Below, in pieces: positions 26,910-36,567 of a DNA stretch of 64,000 nt (the stretch's first letter is position 1; each line of letters begins with the position of its first letter). The stretch spans positions 1,104,921 to 1,168,920 of the forward strand of contig CP039460.1 in assembly GCA_004843345.1 (NCBI GenBank), written 5' to 3'. The notes under the pieces are model-generated. The model was not told the origin of the DNA. It saw only the letters and a list, made by a program, of their open reading frames with translations, and did not search any database. The position numbers and the translations under genes were made by a program. Source of the stretch: Acetobacteraceae bacterium (GTDB taxonomy: Bacteria > Pseudomonadota > Alphaproteobacteria > Acetobacterales > Acetobacteraceae).

Positions 26910-28432
26910 GTATTTTTCCGTATGCACATAAAAAGAATAAGCCCGAACAGTACAAAATGCCCTTCGAGTAAAAGACTTGCGGTATTAGGTAAAAGAGGAA
27001 GATGTCGCCACTCTCGTCCTAAAAGCGTGATAAAGGGTAGGGCAAGCGCAAAAAAAACACTCCCTTTTAAGGTAATTTTCCAGAGGAGACGAAGCGCCTT
27101 GTCCGCAAAAGGAAAAGAGCCAACCCACCGAAAGAGGGAGAACGCTAATCCGATGAGGCTGAGACCAATCCAGACACAGAAAAAAGCGTCTACCCTTCCT
27201 TGGGGTGCGTGAATGGATAAAGAAAGAGGGATTTTCGGTGAAAGCCATTCCAACCATAAAAGCCCTAAAAGGGTAAGTGGCAGAAGGCCGAAGGCGGAAA
27301 GGGCGAAGGATTCCGCAAAGGAAAAAGCGATTTTATCGCTGCGTGAGGGGCAGGCATTTCGCCTGTTGAGAGCAGACCGCTGTTTCATAAGCAAAAGAAA
27401 ACTTCCAGCGCCAAGCGCTGCCCAAAGCAAAACGGCACTGAGAGAGACCACCCAGCGCATTTCTCCCGTAGCCCAGCGCATGAGATGAAGCCCTTTTACA
27501 AAAGCAGTAAGAGAGATGTTTTTATCGGTTGAGGGGGCGATATTCCAGCTTTTTACGCCTATCTGTGTCAAGGCCAGATGGGGGCGTGTCAGGGAAATAG
27601 ATTTGCCATCTGAAGGCACTAAGAGCGCTTGATGCGGTGCTATGAGGAAAAAGCCCTGATTATCTTTTCCCCAATAGTGAGCACCTGCCTGATAGAGTTC
27701 TTTATAGGCTTCTGGCGGAAGGTGTGCAGGGAGGTTTTTTTGAGATTCCGTTTCGGTGACGCTGATGACGGGACGAGGGGAGAAATCTTCGACAAGATGC
27801 TGGCTTTCAATCCAAACGCCTGTCACAAGCGCTGTCAGTAAAAAAGGCAGGGCGATGAGCGTGCAGAAAAGATGGAAATCCAGCGCACGCCGAGGGGTTG
27901 GAGAGAAAAGGCGCAAGAGCTGAAAATCGCTTTTCAAGCGTTTCCAATGAATAAGAATACCTGAAATGACCGCCCCTAACCCTGCGAGCGATACAAAAAG
28001 CCCGATAAAATCAATGACTTTTCTATTGAGGTAAAGGGTTGAATGCAGGGCAATAAAAAACCCTGTTTCTAAACTAGGCTTGTCTTTAAAAGGCAGACCC
28101 GTTTCAGGATGGAGGGAAAGAATGGTTTGGAAAGCATTCCCATCATAGCGGATAAGGCGGAAAACAGGGTCTTGAGGCGTGGGTAAGCGAAGAAAAGCGG
28201 GTGCTTCACCCCTTGTTTGTTCCATATATTCTGTTGCGACGGCAACGCTTTCTGCGCTGGGCGTATGAAAAACTTTTGAAATAGAAGGCGGAAGGGGTGA
28301 AACCCAATGATCGAAGGCGGGGCCAATCGTGCAAAGCCCACCCGTTAAGCAAAAAATAGCTAAAAGAGAGGCGCAGAAAACACCGATCCAATGATGCCAT
28401 TTTGCAAAAGTTTTTCGAAGTGTTTCCGGCAT
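26906..28432 (-). CDS. PepSY-associated TM protein (iron-regulated membrane protein)
   Basis: 508 residues. Begins TFAKWHHWIGVFCASLLAIFCLTGG, the standard start of the PepSY_TM family (PiuB and related), with further membrane helices at about 140-165, 185-210, 330-350 and in the C-terminal third. A proposed role is assisting siderophore or haem iron release or reduction at the inner membrane. It is divergent from a TonB-dependent receptor with Fur-like boxes between, and is followed by a coupled small membrane protein, which together define an iron-uptake locus. Confidence 0.85.
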   Translation of the reverse strand: MPETLRKTFAKWHHWIGVFCASLLAIFCLTGGLCTIGPAFDHWVSPLPPSISKVFHTPSAESVAVATEYMEQTRGEAPAFLRLPTPQDPVFRLIRYDGNAFQTILSLHPETGLPFKDKPSLETGFFIALHSTLYLNRKVIDFIGLFVSLAGLGAVISGILIHWKRLKSDFQLLRLFSPTPRRALDFHLFCTLIALPFLLTALVTGVWIESQHLVEDFSPRPVISVTETESQKNLPAHLPPEAYKELYQAGAHYWGKDNQGFFLIAPHQALLVPSDGKSISLTRPHLALTQIGVKSWNIAPSTDKNISLTAFVKGLHLMRWATGEMRWVVSLSAVLLWAALGAGSFLLLMKQRSALNRRNACPSRSDKIAFSFAESFALSAFGLLPLTLLGLLWLEWLSPKIPLSLSIHAPQGRVDAFFCVWIGLSLIGLAFSLFRWVGSFPFADKALRLLWKITLKGSVFFALALPFITLLGREWRHLPLLPNTASLLLEGHFVLFGLILFMCIRKNT

Positions 28433-28545
28433 TTCAGACAGAGCGCTTTCTTGAAAGCATTGAGGGTGAGTGCAGGAAAGACAGAAAAAACATAAAGAGA
28501 ATCGTAACAGACTAACAGGATAAAAAAGACAAAATTACTATTTGT

Positions 28546-28560
28546 TGCAAATGATTTGCA
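28546..28560. promoter_or_regulatory. Fur-like box 1
   Basis: TGCAAATGATTTGCA is a perfect 7-1-7 inverted repeat, the geometry of Fur-family operators. It overlaps the -35 of the promoter proposed for the receptor gene and sits in the shared upstream region of two iron-transport genes. Confidence 0.65.
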
Positions 28561-28584
28561 GTTGCAAAGATGGAATGCTATAAG
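28556..28584 (+). promoter_or_regulatory. Putative promoter of the TonB-dependent receptor
   Basis: TTGCAG (28556-28561), a 17-base spacer, TATAAG (28579-28584): a good sigma-70-type pair. Fur-like box 1 overlaps the -35 and box 2 lies just downstream, an arrangement expected for iron repression. The leader would be about 130 bases. Confidence 0.55.
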
Positions 28585-28595
28585 CCATTTTAATT

Positions 28596-28614
28596 GAAAA
28601 TGACAATCATTCGC
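28596..28614. promoter_or_regulatory. Fur-like box 2
   Basis: GAAAATGACAATCATTCGC agrees with the classical 19-base Fur consensus (GATAATGATAATCATTATC) at most positions, including the AATGA and ATCATT cores. It lies just downstream of the proposed transcription start of the receptor gene. Confidence 0.7.
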
Positions 28615-28720
28615 AATAAGCGGTTTTAAGCCTCTCTTCCTTGGTTTGGGAATACAGAAAGAAATTGCACGAAGTGTAAGAGAGATGCCGGAAAATTGTT
28701 AGGGAGAAAGTTTTTTTATT

Positions 28721-31015
28721 TTGTCTGTGAGAAAGTTAGATTTATCCAACTGTCTTTTATCTTCTTTTTGTAAAAAGAAAATCCTTTCCAGGCGAAACAT
28801 TTCTCAGTTTTCTTGGCTCTGCCCACTTGCTTTTTGTGTTTTTGTTGGCGGTTCATTGTGTTTTTGTACCGCAGCACGTGCCACCACGTCCGAACAAACA
28901 CAGCTAGATCAGAAACCCAAAGATTTCCATGATGGGGAATTAAGTGTCAAAGTTTCCCAAAAACATGAAAATGTCGTGATTCGGAGACGTCCAAAACCTA
29001 AACAGGAAGTAACTCTTGGGGGGGATTTAGGGCTTTTAGGGAAAGGGCGTGCTTTAGACACGGCTTTTAACGTGCGTTCTTATACGGCGGATGCAATTGC
29101 AAATGTGCAACCAGAAACCCTAGCAGACGTGTTGAAAAACGATCCGGGTGTGCGCACGACCTACGGTTACGGTAACTTTTCAGAAGTCTTTATTATTCGT
29201 GGTTTCCCTGTGGTGAGTGACGATGTTTTGATGAATGGATTGTACGGGATTGCCCCCCGTCAGATGGTTGCGCCACAGCTTTATGGCGGGGTTCAGCTTT
29301 TGATGGGGGCGAGCACACTCATGTATGGCGCAGCGCCTGGTGGTTCGGTTGGGGGGGCGATTGATCTTTCCTTTAAACATGCGGGGAAAAAGCCTAATTT
29401 CGATGTCACTGGCGGTTATGGGAGTTTTGGATCTGGGAATGGGGCGATTGATATGGGCAAACGTTTTGGTCATCATCAGGAATGGGGCGTCCGTATGAAT
29501 TTCGCTGGTAGTGATGGCGAGGATTCCATTCATAATGAAGGACGGCATTCTGTCGCATTGGGACTGGATGTTGATTACCACAATGTTTCCAACACGACCC
29601 GTATGACTTGGGATATGAATTACCAAAATATGGGCGTGACGTGGGGACGGCCAGAAGTGATTGTCGGCCCAAGTGTGACGGTCACGCCTCAGCCTGTTGG
29701 CGCAGCCTATAACTACGGGCAGAAATGGGATTATGAGCAGACAGATTATATTTTTGGAGAAATGGGGCTTGAGCATGATTTCGGCAAGCATCTGACAGGC
29801 TATTTAAAATTTGGCGGAATGACAGGGAATGAAGCGGGGCAATACGACACGCCAACCCTTACCAATGGCGTGACAGGAGCAGCGACTATCCTCGCATCTT
29901 ACGTTCCAACTGTGCTTTCGAATAAGAGCTTCGCTGGCGGGGTGAAGGGAGATTTCCGTCTTGGCGGGATTAAAAACAAATGGAATTTTGCCGGAAATGC
30001 CCTTTGGGAAGATCAATATAGCGCTTACGCTTTTAGCAATGGAAAGTTGCCAGGCAACATTTACCATCAGTCTCAAGAGTCTCTTCCTCCTGAGGGAATT
30101 ATTGGAGGAGATTTGTCTAATCCAGGAAAAACAATTAGCACCAATCTCTACGGAATTGCCTTTGCAGATACAGCGAGTTTTTGGAAGGATAAATTTGCGA
30201 TTACCGCGGGATTCCGTTGGCAGGAATTTAATGACACGAATTATCATTATACTGATGCAGGCGTGCCGGGAACAGGCAGTGTTTCAGCACATTATAATAA
30301 GGGGGCGATTACGCCAGCGGTGACAGCTTTATTCCATGTAAATAAAAATACGTCGCTTTATTTCAACTGGGTACAGGCTCTGACCCAAGGCCCAATGGCA
30401 CCATCTGGAGGTGTTAAGAATCAGAGTGAAATTTTTTCACCTTACCGTACTAATCAGTATGAGGCGGGGATTAAATATGACACGAGACGGTTTGGGGCTT
30501 CGCTGGATTTCTTTCAAATGGAAAAGGCCAATGCCTATACCAATGCAGAAGATTATTTTGTGGTGAATGGGTTGCAACAGAATCAAGGAATTGAAATTGG
30601 CATTAACGGCCTTATTTTACCCCATTTGCGCTTTACAGGCGGGGCAACCTTAATTCGTTCAGTTCAGAGTGATGCTGGACCCAATGCTGGAAAAGGAACG
30701 ATGGGGATTCCAAATTATAATTTTAACGGTAATATTGAGGCTGATGTGCCTTGGCTTCATGGGGCAACCTTTATTGCAGGCGTTGACAGCACAGGATCGC
30801 AATGGGTCAATAGCAATAATACGTTAAAGCTCCCCGGTTGGACGATTCTGAATTTAGGGGTACGTCATACATTTAAAATTGCATCTCATTCTCTTACCGC
30901 CCGTTTCAATGTCAATAATGTTACCGATGCGAATTATTGGAGTTCCTCTTATGGCGGTTATTTGCAAATGGGATTGCCACGGACATTCCAATTTTCAATG
31001 ACAGCGAATTTTTAA
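28721..31015 (+). CDS. TonB-dependent siderophore receptor
   Basis: 764-residue outer-membrane receptor. After a long N-terminus with a hydrophobic signal segment (LCPLAFCVFVGGSLCFCTAARA), the plug domain is seen in ANVQPETLADVLKNDPGVR and FIIRGFPV, then a beta-barrel ending in aromatic phenylalanine (FSMTANF). The FhuA/FhuE-like plug suggests ferric hydroxamate or a related siderophore. The start is TTG at 28721 with GGGAGAAAG about 14 bases before; GTG at 28727 is an alternative. It is probably energised by the TonB-ExbB-ExbD system at 44557-47709. Fur-like boxes upstream support iron repression. Confidence 0.9.
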   Translation: MSVRKLDLSNCLLSSFCKKKILSRRNISQFSWLCPLAFCVFVGGSLCFCTAARATTSEQTQLDQKPKDFHDGELSVKVSQKHENVVIRRRPKPKQEVTLGGDLGLLGKGRALDTAFNVRSYTADAIANVQPETLADVLKNDPGVRTTYGYGNFSEVFIIRGFPVVSDDVLMNGLYGIAPRQMVAPQLYGGVQLLMGASTLMYGAAPGGSVGGAIDLSFKHAGKKPNFDVTGGYGSFGSGNGAIDMGKRFGHHQEWGVRMNFAGSDGEDSIHNEGRHSVALGLDVDYHNVSNTTRMTWDMNYQNMGVTWGRPEVIVGPSVTVTPQPVGAAYNYGQKWDYEQTDYIFGEMGLEHDFGKHLTGYLKFGGMTGNEAGQYDTPTLTNGVTGAATILASYVPTVLSNKSFAGGVKGDFRLGGIKNKWNFAGNALWEDQYSAYAFSNGKLPGNIYHQSQESLPPEGIIGGDLSNPGKTISTNLYGIAFADTASFWKDKFAITAGFRWQEFNDTNYHYTDAGVPGTGSVSAHYNKGAITPAVTALFHVNKNTSLYFNWVQALTQGPMAPSGGVKNQSEIFSPYRTNQYEAGIKYDTRRFGASLDFFQMEKANAYTNAEDYFVVNGLQQNQGIEIGINGLILPHLRFTGGATLIRSVQSDAGPNAGKGTMGIPNYNFNGNIEADVPWLHGATFIAGVDSTGSQWVNSNNTLKLPGWTILNLGVRHTFKIASHSLTARFNVNNVTDANYWSSSYGGYLQMGLPRTFQFSMTANF

Positions 31016-31255
31016 TAGAAATTTTTTAGGAAACTGAGAAACGCACGAAAAATGGGGAGAAGGGGCGTGTTTTTTTCTCCATGTGTGGAAACAATCATAG
31101 AGAGGCGCTTTTCCTTTCTATGAGTTTTGAGTATGGTGCAACACCATATATAAAAATCAGCACGCTTGCCTTGATGAAAATAAGAGTGGTTTTATCTCAG
31201 GTAAGTGACGTGCGAATGATCTGTAAAACGGAAACAAAAAGGCTGGATTTAACGG

Positions 31256-32302
31256 ATGACATGGCTAACTGAATATGTGCGCCCAAAGGTAAGGGGCTTG
31301 TTCCAGCGTGATGTGCCAGAAAACCTTTGGACGAATTGCCCAGGCTGTTCACAAATGCTGTTGGTCAAGGATCTTGAGCGCATTTTGAAAGTATGTCCGC
31401 ATTGCGGCCATCATTTGAAGGCAAATGTTGCAGAACGTTTGAAATGGACGTTTGACAGGGGCGAATACCGTCTTTTGGAATTGCCAGAAGCGCCACTTGA
31501 TCCGCTGGGCTTTCGTGATTCTAAGAAATATACCGATCGCTTGGCGCAGGCAAAAGCCAAATCAGGCCTCAAAGATTCGTTAACCGTTGCCGCGGGTAAA
31601 ATTTCAGGCGAGGAAGCGGTTGTCGCCGTCATGGCCTTTGAATTTATGGCGGGGACGATGGGGGCAGCCTTAGGTGAAGCCTTCCTTTCCGCTTGTCATT
31701 ATGCGGTTTTGAATTATCTGCCCTTGATTATTTTCACAACCTCTGGCGGGGCACGCATGCAGGAAGGTGTCATTAGCCTGATGCAGATGCCACGCACAAC
31801 ACTCGGTATTCAGATGCTGCGTGAGGCAGGGATTCCTTATATTGTTGTCCATACAGACCCAACAACAGGGGGCGTTTCCGCCTCCTTTGCCATGTTAGGC
31901 GATGTGCAGATTTCAGAGCCAAAGGCTTTGATTGCTTTTGCTGGCCCCCGTGTGATTCGTGATACCGTTCGTGAAGAGTTGCCTGAAGGTTTCCAACGTG
32001 CGGAATATTTGCAGGATCATGGCATGATTGACCAAATCGTTTCCCGTCATGAAATGCCAGAATATCTCGGAAGGTTGATTTCTTTCCTCAAACCTTCCCC
32101 TGAAAAACAGAAGGCAAAGCTGGCAAAAATTGAGAAAGATGAATCCTCTCTCCTTTCAACCTATACCGCCTTGCTGCCAGAGGGATTTACTCACGAGACA
32201 GTGAATGTTTTTGCTTCCGCAGATAACTTGCCTGCCGAGGAAACAGCGGAAGACTCAGCCCCTTCCAAAAAATCTAAAAAAGACAAGAAAAAGGGTAAAT
32301 AA
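31256..32302 (+). CDS. accD: Acetyl-CoA carboxylase carboxyltransferase subunit beta
   Basis: Carboxyltransferase half-subunit for malonyl-CoA formation. 348 residues. The zinc ribbon CPGCSQM and CPHCGHH (about 25-50) and the crotonase-like core with GGARMQEG and TTGGVSASFAMLGD are diagnostic. A lysine-rich tail (KKSKKDKKKGK) extends beyond the usual C-terminus. folC follows 25 bases downstream, the usual accD-folC order. Confidence 0.96.
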   Translation: MTWLTEYVRPKVRGLFQRDVPENLWTNCPGCSQMLLVKDLERILKVCPHCGHHLKANVAERLKWTFDRGEYRLLELPEAPLDPLGFRDSKKYTDRLAQAKAKSGLKDSLTVAAGKISGEEAVVAVMAFEFMAGTMGAALGEAFLSACHYAVLNYLPLIIFTTSGGARMQEGVISLMQMPRTTLGIQMLREAGIPYIVVHTDPTTGGVSASFAMLGDVQISEPKALIAFAGPRVIRDTVREELPEGFQRAEYLQDHGMIDQIVSRHEMPEYLGRLISFLKPSPEKQKAKLAKIEKDESSLLSTYTALLPEGFTHETVNVFASADNLPAEETAEDSAPSKKSKKDKKKGK

Positions 32303-32327
32303 AAGCATTTACTGGGGATAGTGTATC

Positions 32328-33689
32328 ATGACAAAGAAAGTGCCGGGCAATGAGATGCTTGGCCTCTCCCCACGCTCTAAAGAGATTTTAGAACGCCTAA
32401 AGAAACTCTATCCCAGTTTGATAGACCTTTCTTTGGGGCGGTTAGAGGCTTTGCTCGAAAAACTAGGCCGTCCTCAGGAGAAGCTTCCGCCTGTTTTTCA
32501 TGTCGCAGGGACGAATGGAAAGGGCAGTACCTGCGCCTTTTTGCGGGCTTTGGGAGAGGCTGCGGGTTTAAAAGCGCATATCCTCACCAGTCCGCATCTT
32601 ATCCATGTGAATGAGCGTTTTCGTGTTGCTGGCGAGCTGGTGGATAATCAGAGGTTGGAAGAAGCGCTTGCCGAGATTGAGGTGAAAAATGCAGGCGCAC
32701 CGATAACGGTTTTTGAGGTGTTAACGGCCGTTGCCTTTTTGCTTTTTTCACGTTCTAATGCGGATTTTGCTGTGATTGAAGTCGGGCTGGGAGGACGCTT
32801 TGACGCAACAAATCTTGTAAAACCAGCTGTTACTCTAATAACGCCTGTAAGTTTTGACCATCAAAATTTTCTTGGAGAGGATTTGGCCAGTATCGCTGGC
32901 GAAAAGGCTGGGATTATTAAGCAGGGAATTCCCGTCTATACAGCGAGGCAAAAGCCAGAAGCCTATAATGTCATTCAGGCAGAGGCAAAAGCGCACCAAG
33001 CGCCCCTTTTCACCTTTGGAAAAGAATTTTTGGCCTTGCCAGCGCAGGACTCTCAAAGATGGATTTTTAAAGACGAAGCAGGGGAGGTTTCCCTGCCATT
33101 GCCTTCTTTGGTTGGAGCGCATCAAATCGAAAATGCGGTATTAGCGGTGGCGGCTTTTAAAGCTGTTTTTCCGCAAGCCTGTCCGCAGGCTTTCCAAGGG
33201 ATTGCACAGGCAAAATGGCCCGCACGCCTTCAGCGTTTGAGCGGTAAGCTCACAGATTTACTACCTCAAAAATGGGAATTATGGCTTGATGGGGCGCATA
33301 ATCCACATGGGGCTAAATTTTTGGGAAAGATGTTTGAAAAATGGAAAAAAGAATCTCCTTCCCAGAAAATTTATGTCATTTTAGGACTCAAAGAGGGTAA
33401 AAAAGCGTCAGAGATTCTTGCACCGCTTTCTTCTTTTGTGGAGAAGATTTTGCTGGTATCAGAGCCGAATCAGTACCTCGCCCAGCCTGTTTCCGCCATG
33501 CAGGCGGAGCTTTCCAACCAGATGGGGGCGCTTTATCGGGAAAAAGTGGGAGAGGTCTCTTCCGTACGCTCTGCGTTGCAGGTTTTTGCCCAGCAGGTAG
33601 AGGCTGGTGTGCCAGCAAAAATCGTGATTTGTGGCAGTTTATATCTTGCAGGAGAGGTGCTTCGGCAAGATGATTTTAAAATGATTTGA
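32328..33689 (+). CDS. folC: Bifunctional folylpolyglutamate / dihydrofolate synthase
   Basis: Adds glutamate to dihydropteroate and to folates. 453 residues, Mur-ligase-like. P-loop HVAGTNGKGSTCAFLR (about 55-70), TSPHL, FEVLTA, EVGLGGRFDATN and the C-terminal LDGAHNPHG are all present. It overlaps the leader of dnaB: the folC stop at 33687-33689 lies 11 bases before the dnaB GTG. Confidence 0.96.
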   Translation: MTKKVPGNEMLGLSPRSKEILERLKKLYPSLIDLSLGRLEALLEKLGRPQEKLPPVFHVAGTNGKGSTCAFLRALGEAAGLKAHILTSPHLIHVNERFRVAGELVDNQRLEEALAEIEVKNAGAPITVFEVLTAVAFLLFSRSNADFAVIEVGLGGRFDATNLVKPAVTLITPVSFDHQNFLGEDLASIAGEKAGIIKQGIPVYTARQKPEAYNVIQAEAKAHQAPLFTFGKEFLALPAQDSQRWIFKDEAGEVSLPLPSLVGAHQIENAVLAVAAFKAVFPQACPQAFQGIAQAKWPARLQRLSGKLTDLLPQKWELWLDGAHNPHGAKFLGKMFEKWKKESPSQKIYVILGLKEGKKASEILAPLSSFVEKILLVSEPNQYLAQPVSAMQAELSNQMGALYREKVGEVSSVRSALQVFAQQVEAGVPAKIVICGSLYLAGEVLRQDDFKMI

Positions 33690-33700
33690 GGGAATATAAA

Positions 33701-35218
33701 GTGGAAAATAACGGCAGTGAAATGACATCAGAGTCAGGTTTTTCTTCTTTTTTCCCTTTGGAATCGGAGAAGGAAGAAACGTCTCAGGTTTCCAGAGCCA
33801 TTCCTGCAAATATTCAGGCTGAAAAGGCGCTTTTAGGCGCAATTTTTGTCAATAACAGAGCCTATGAGCGTGTGCAGGCTTATTTAGAAGGCCGTCATTT
33901 TGCCCATGCCGTGCATGGTGAGATTTATGATGCCATTGCCCGCCGTATCAATGGCGGACAGCTTGCAGACCCAATTACCATGCGCGCAGAGCTGGAGCAT
34001 GGGGATATTTTAAAGCCTGTTGGCGGTTTTGCCTATGTGGCGGAGCTGGTTGATTCCATGGTCGGCATTATCAATGCCGATTCTTATGGAAAAGTGATTC
34101 ACGATTGCTGGATACGGCGTGAGCTGATTGATATTGGCGAAAAAACAGTGAATGCGGCCTTTTCCAGCGATCCCGAAGCCGATGGCGAGATTCAGCTCGG
34201 ACAGGCGGAGGAGGCGCTTTTTCAGCTTGCGCACAGCAAGGGGCAGGATGAGAGATGCGTTGATTTCTCTATTTTGCTCAACCGTGTAGTCGAAGAGGCA
34301 GTTGAGGCCTCCCAGCGAGGAGACCAACTCTCAGGAATCACAACAGGTTTTCGGGATTTAGACCGAAAAACAGGGGGGTTTCATCCTTCGGATTTAATTA
34401 TTTTGGCAGGCCGTCCTGCGATGGGAAAAACGGCTTTAGCCACGAAAATGGCCTATCGTGCAGCCCGTCATTTGGAGCAAAATGCGGCAGGCAAGGAAAA
34501 AAGAGGTAGGGTATTGTTCTTCTCGGCTGAAATGTCGGCAGAACAGCTTGTCACCCGTATTTTGTCAGATGAGGCGAGTATTGTTGCCAGTGAGTTGCGT
34601 AAGGGCAATATCAGGGAAAAAGACCTCGAGAATTTCATTCGGGCGGCCAGACGACTGGAGCATTTGCCGTTGAGCATCAATGATGCCTCGACACCACCGC
34701 TTTCCCTAATTCGCACCTATTGCCGAAAAGTTCAGAGAACCCAAGGGCTAGATTTGGTTGTCGTGGATTATCTGCAATTTATTGAGCCTGCTGTTGGGAC
34801 AAAATTTCAGAATACCGTTGATAAAACCTCGGCAATTTCCCGTCAGCTCAAGGCCTTGGCAAAAGAAATGAATGTGCCTGTTGTGGCTCTTTCACAGCTT
34901 TCCCGCCGTGTGGAAGAGCGTGAAGATAAACGCCCTATGATGTCGGATTTGAGGGATTCAGGATCGATTGAGCAGGACGCCGACATGGTGATGTTTGTGT
35001 ACCGAGATGAATATTATCTCAAACAAAGAGAGCCAAAAGATACGCAGGAAGATTACGCTACTGCCTTGTCCGAATGGAAACATAAAATGGAAAAGGTGAG
35101 CTATAAGGCCGATTTAATCATTGAAAAAAACCGTCATGGTGCAACAGGCACAATCCCTCTCTATTTCGATGGGCAATATACACGCTTTGACGATTTAGAT
35201 GAGATTCATCAGGGATAG
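33701..35218 (+). CDS. dnaB: Replicative DNA helicase
   Basis: Hexameric helicase at the replication fork. About 505 residues from GTG 33701, chosen because GAGGGA lies eight bases upstream; the frame also opens at TTG 33686 without a ribosome site. N-terminal DnaB domain (PANIQAEKALLGAIFVNN), Walker A GRPAMGKTALA, Walker B VVVDYLQFI and the arginine-finger region are seen. A DUF721 (DciA-like) gene, the probable loader partner, lies at 54059-54607. Confidence 0.95.
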   Translation: MENNGSEMTSESGFSSFFPLESEKEETSQVSRAIPANIQAEKALLGAIFVNNRAYERVQAYLEGRHFAHAVHGEIYDAIARRINGGQLADPITMRAELEHGDILKPVGGFAYVAELVDSMVGIINADSYGKVIHDCWIRRELIDIGEKTVNAAFSSDPEADGEIQLGQAEEALFQLAHSKGQDERCVDFSILLNRVVEEAVEASQRGDQLSGITTGFRDLDRKTGGFHPSDLIILAGRPAMGKTALATKMAYRAARHLEQNAAGKEKRGRVLFFSAEMSAEQLVTRILSDEASIVASELRKGNIREKDLENFIRAARRLEHLPLSINDASTPPLSLIRTYCRKVQRTQGLDLVVVDYLQFIEPAVGTKFQNTVDKTSAISRQLKALAKEMNVPVVALSQLSRRVEEREDKRPMMSDLRDSGSIEQDADMVMFVYRDEYYLKQREPKDTQEDYATALSEWKHKMEKVSYKADLIIEKNRHGATGTIPLYFDGQYTRFDDLDEIHQG

Positions 35219-35251
35219 GTGGGCGCTTCTCATTGCTTTAAAGGACAATAA

Positions 35252-35278
35252 AAAAAGCCCTGCATTGCAGGGCTTTTT
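35252..35278. terminator. Bidirectional terminator between dnaB and the flavohaemoglobin gene
   Basis: AAAAAGCCCTGC, loop ATT, GCAGGGCTTTTT: a 12-bp perfect stem with A and T runs between convergent genes. Confidence 0.92.
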
Positions 35279-35295
35279 CTTTGGGTTGCTGTGGA

Positions 35296-36492
35296 TTAAG
35301 CAAGTTCAGGATCGGTAATTGAGCCGAACAATTCATAGCGGATTTGATCTGATTTAAGTCCCATGGTTTTGAGATCTTTAATCATAGCTTTTGTAAATTC
35401 TGCTGGGCCGCAAATATAGCAAATGGCATTTGATGGGATTTCTTTTTTAAGGAATTCAGCAGAAATACGTCCCTCATGGCAGGTGACATTTTCACTGTCT
35501 GCGGCTTTTGGTCCCTCTGTGTAGAAAACGTCTGCTTTGAGTTTGCCTTCTTTAGCAAGGTTACGGATATAACCGCCAAAAGCTTCTGTCTGTTGGGTGC
35601 GGGCAGAATGGATATAATGCAGGTTTTCTTTAGAAGAGCTGGCTTCCAAAGAGGCTGTCATGGAAATCATTGGCGTCAGGCCAGAGCCACCGCTAATTAA
35701 AACAACAGGTGCACCTATGTGTTTCAGAACGAAACTTCCTGATGGATCACTGATTTCAAATTCAACGCCGTCTTTAACCTTATGGTTAAACCATTCAGAC
35801 ACAACACCATCTTTAACCGTGCGGATGCTGAGGCGGTAGGATTTTTCACTTGGCGCAGAAGAAATGGAATAGTTGCGGCGTTGGGAATGTCCGTTAATTT
35901 CAAGTTTAAGTCCGAGATATTGCCCAGGTTTATGTTTGAGGACAGGTTTGCCGTCAACAGGGTGAAGCTCGAAAGACTTCATGTCTTCGCATTCATCTTT
36001 GATATTGGCAATTTTGAATTTACGCCAACCACGCCAGCCACCTTTTTGCTCAACATGTTCTGTATAAATTTCCGCTTCCCGTTCGATAAAGATATCTGCA
36101 AGGAACCAATAGGCCTCGCCCCAGGCATCTAAAACCTCTTTGGTTGCGGCATCACCCAAAACAACTTTTAAGGCATTCAGAACGGCTTTACCCACATATG
36201 GATAGTGTTTTTTGTAAATGTTGAGACTGACATGTTTTTCTGTAATACGGTCAATCATGCCTTTCAGCTCAGCAGGATTTTTGATGTGCTGCGCATAAAC
36301 GAGCAAAGCTGTCGCCAAAGATTGTGGCTGTGTGCCGTCCTTTTGATGGGAGAGGTTAAAAAGATCTGAAATCTCTTTATCCTCTAAAAGCCCTTTATAG
36401 ACTTCTTTTGCAATAGCAACGCCATGCTCTTGGAGAGCTGGGACACATTGCGTCACAATATCAATTGTTTTTTGACTTAGAGGTTTAGGCAT
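35296..36492 (-). CDS. hmp: Flavohaemoprotein, nitric oxide dioxygenase
   Basis: Converts NO and O2 to nitrate using NAD(P)H; cytosolic. 398 residues in three parts: a globin domain (1-140, proximal His in EKHVSL, Tyr/Gln region FNLSHQ), an FAD domain (RRNYSISSAPS) and an NAD domain (LISGGSGLTPMISM, YICGPAEF). AAGGAG precedes the ATG. I saw no convincing NsrR box in the short upstream region, which is shared with the preceding DUF262 gene on the same strand. Confidence 0.96.
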   Translation of the reverse strand: MPKPLSQKTIDIVTQCVPALQEHGVAIAKEVYKGLLEDKEISDLFNLSHQKDGTQPQSLATALLVYAQHIKNPAELKGMIDRITEKHVSLNIYKKHYPYVGKAVLNALKVVLGDAATKEVLDAWGEAYWFLADIFIEREAEIYTEHVEQKGGWRGWRKFKIANIKDECEDMKSFELHPVDGKPVLKHKPGQYLGLKLEINGHSQRRNYSISSAPSEKSYRLSIRTVKDGVVSEWFNHKVKDGVEFEISDPSGSFVLKHIGAPVVLISGGSGLTPMISMTASLEASSSKENLHYIHSARTQQTEAFGGYIRNLAKEGKLKADVFYTEGPKAADSENVTCHEGRISAEFLKKEIPSNAICYICGPAEFTKAMIKDLKTMGLKSDQIRYELFGSITDPELA

Positions 36493-36567
36493 GTCCTAAC
36501 TTAACTCCTTTTTTTTAAATTAGAAAACTATTGTAACAGAATAAAGGCGCAAATGAAATATGTATTT

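Noticed and set aside
31016-31255. Short plus-strand ORF before accD and a GGAGAA/TTCTCC hairpin near 31054-31080
   Set aside because: The ORF runs into accD with no ribosome site; the hairpin is short with a large loop.
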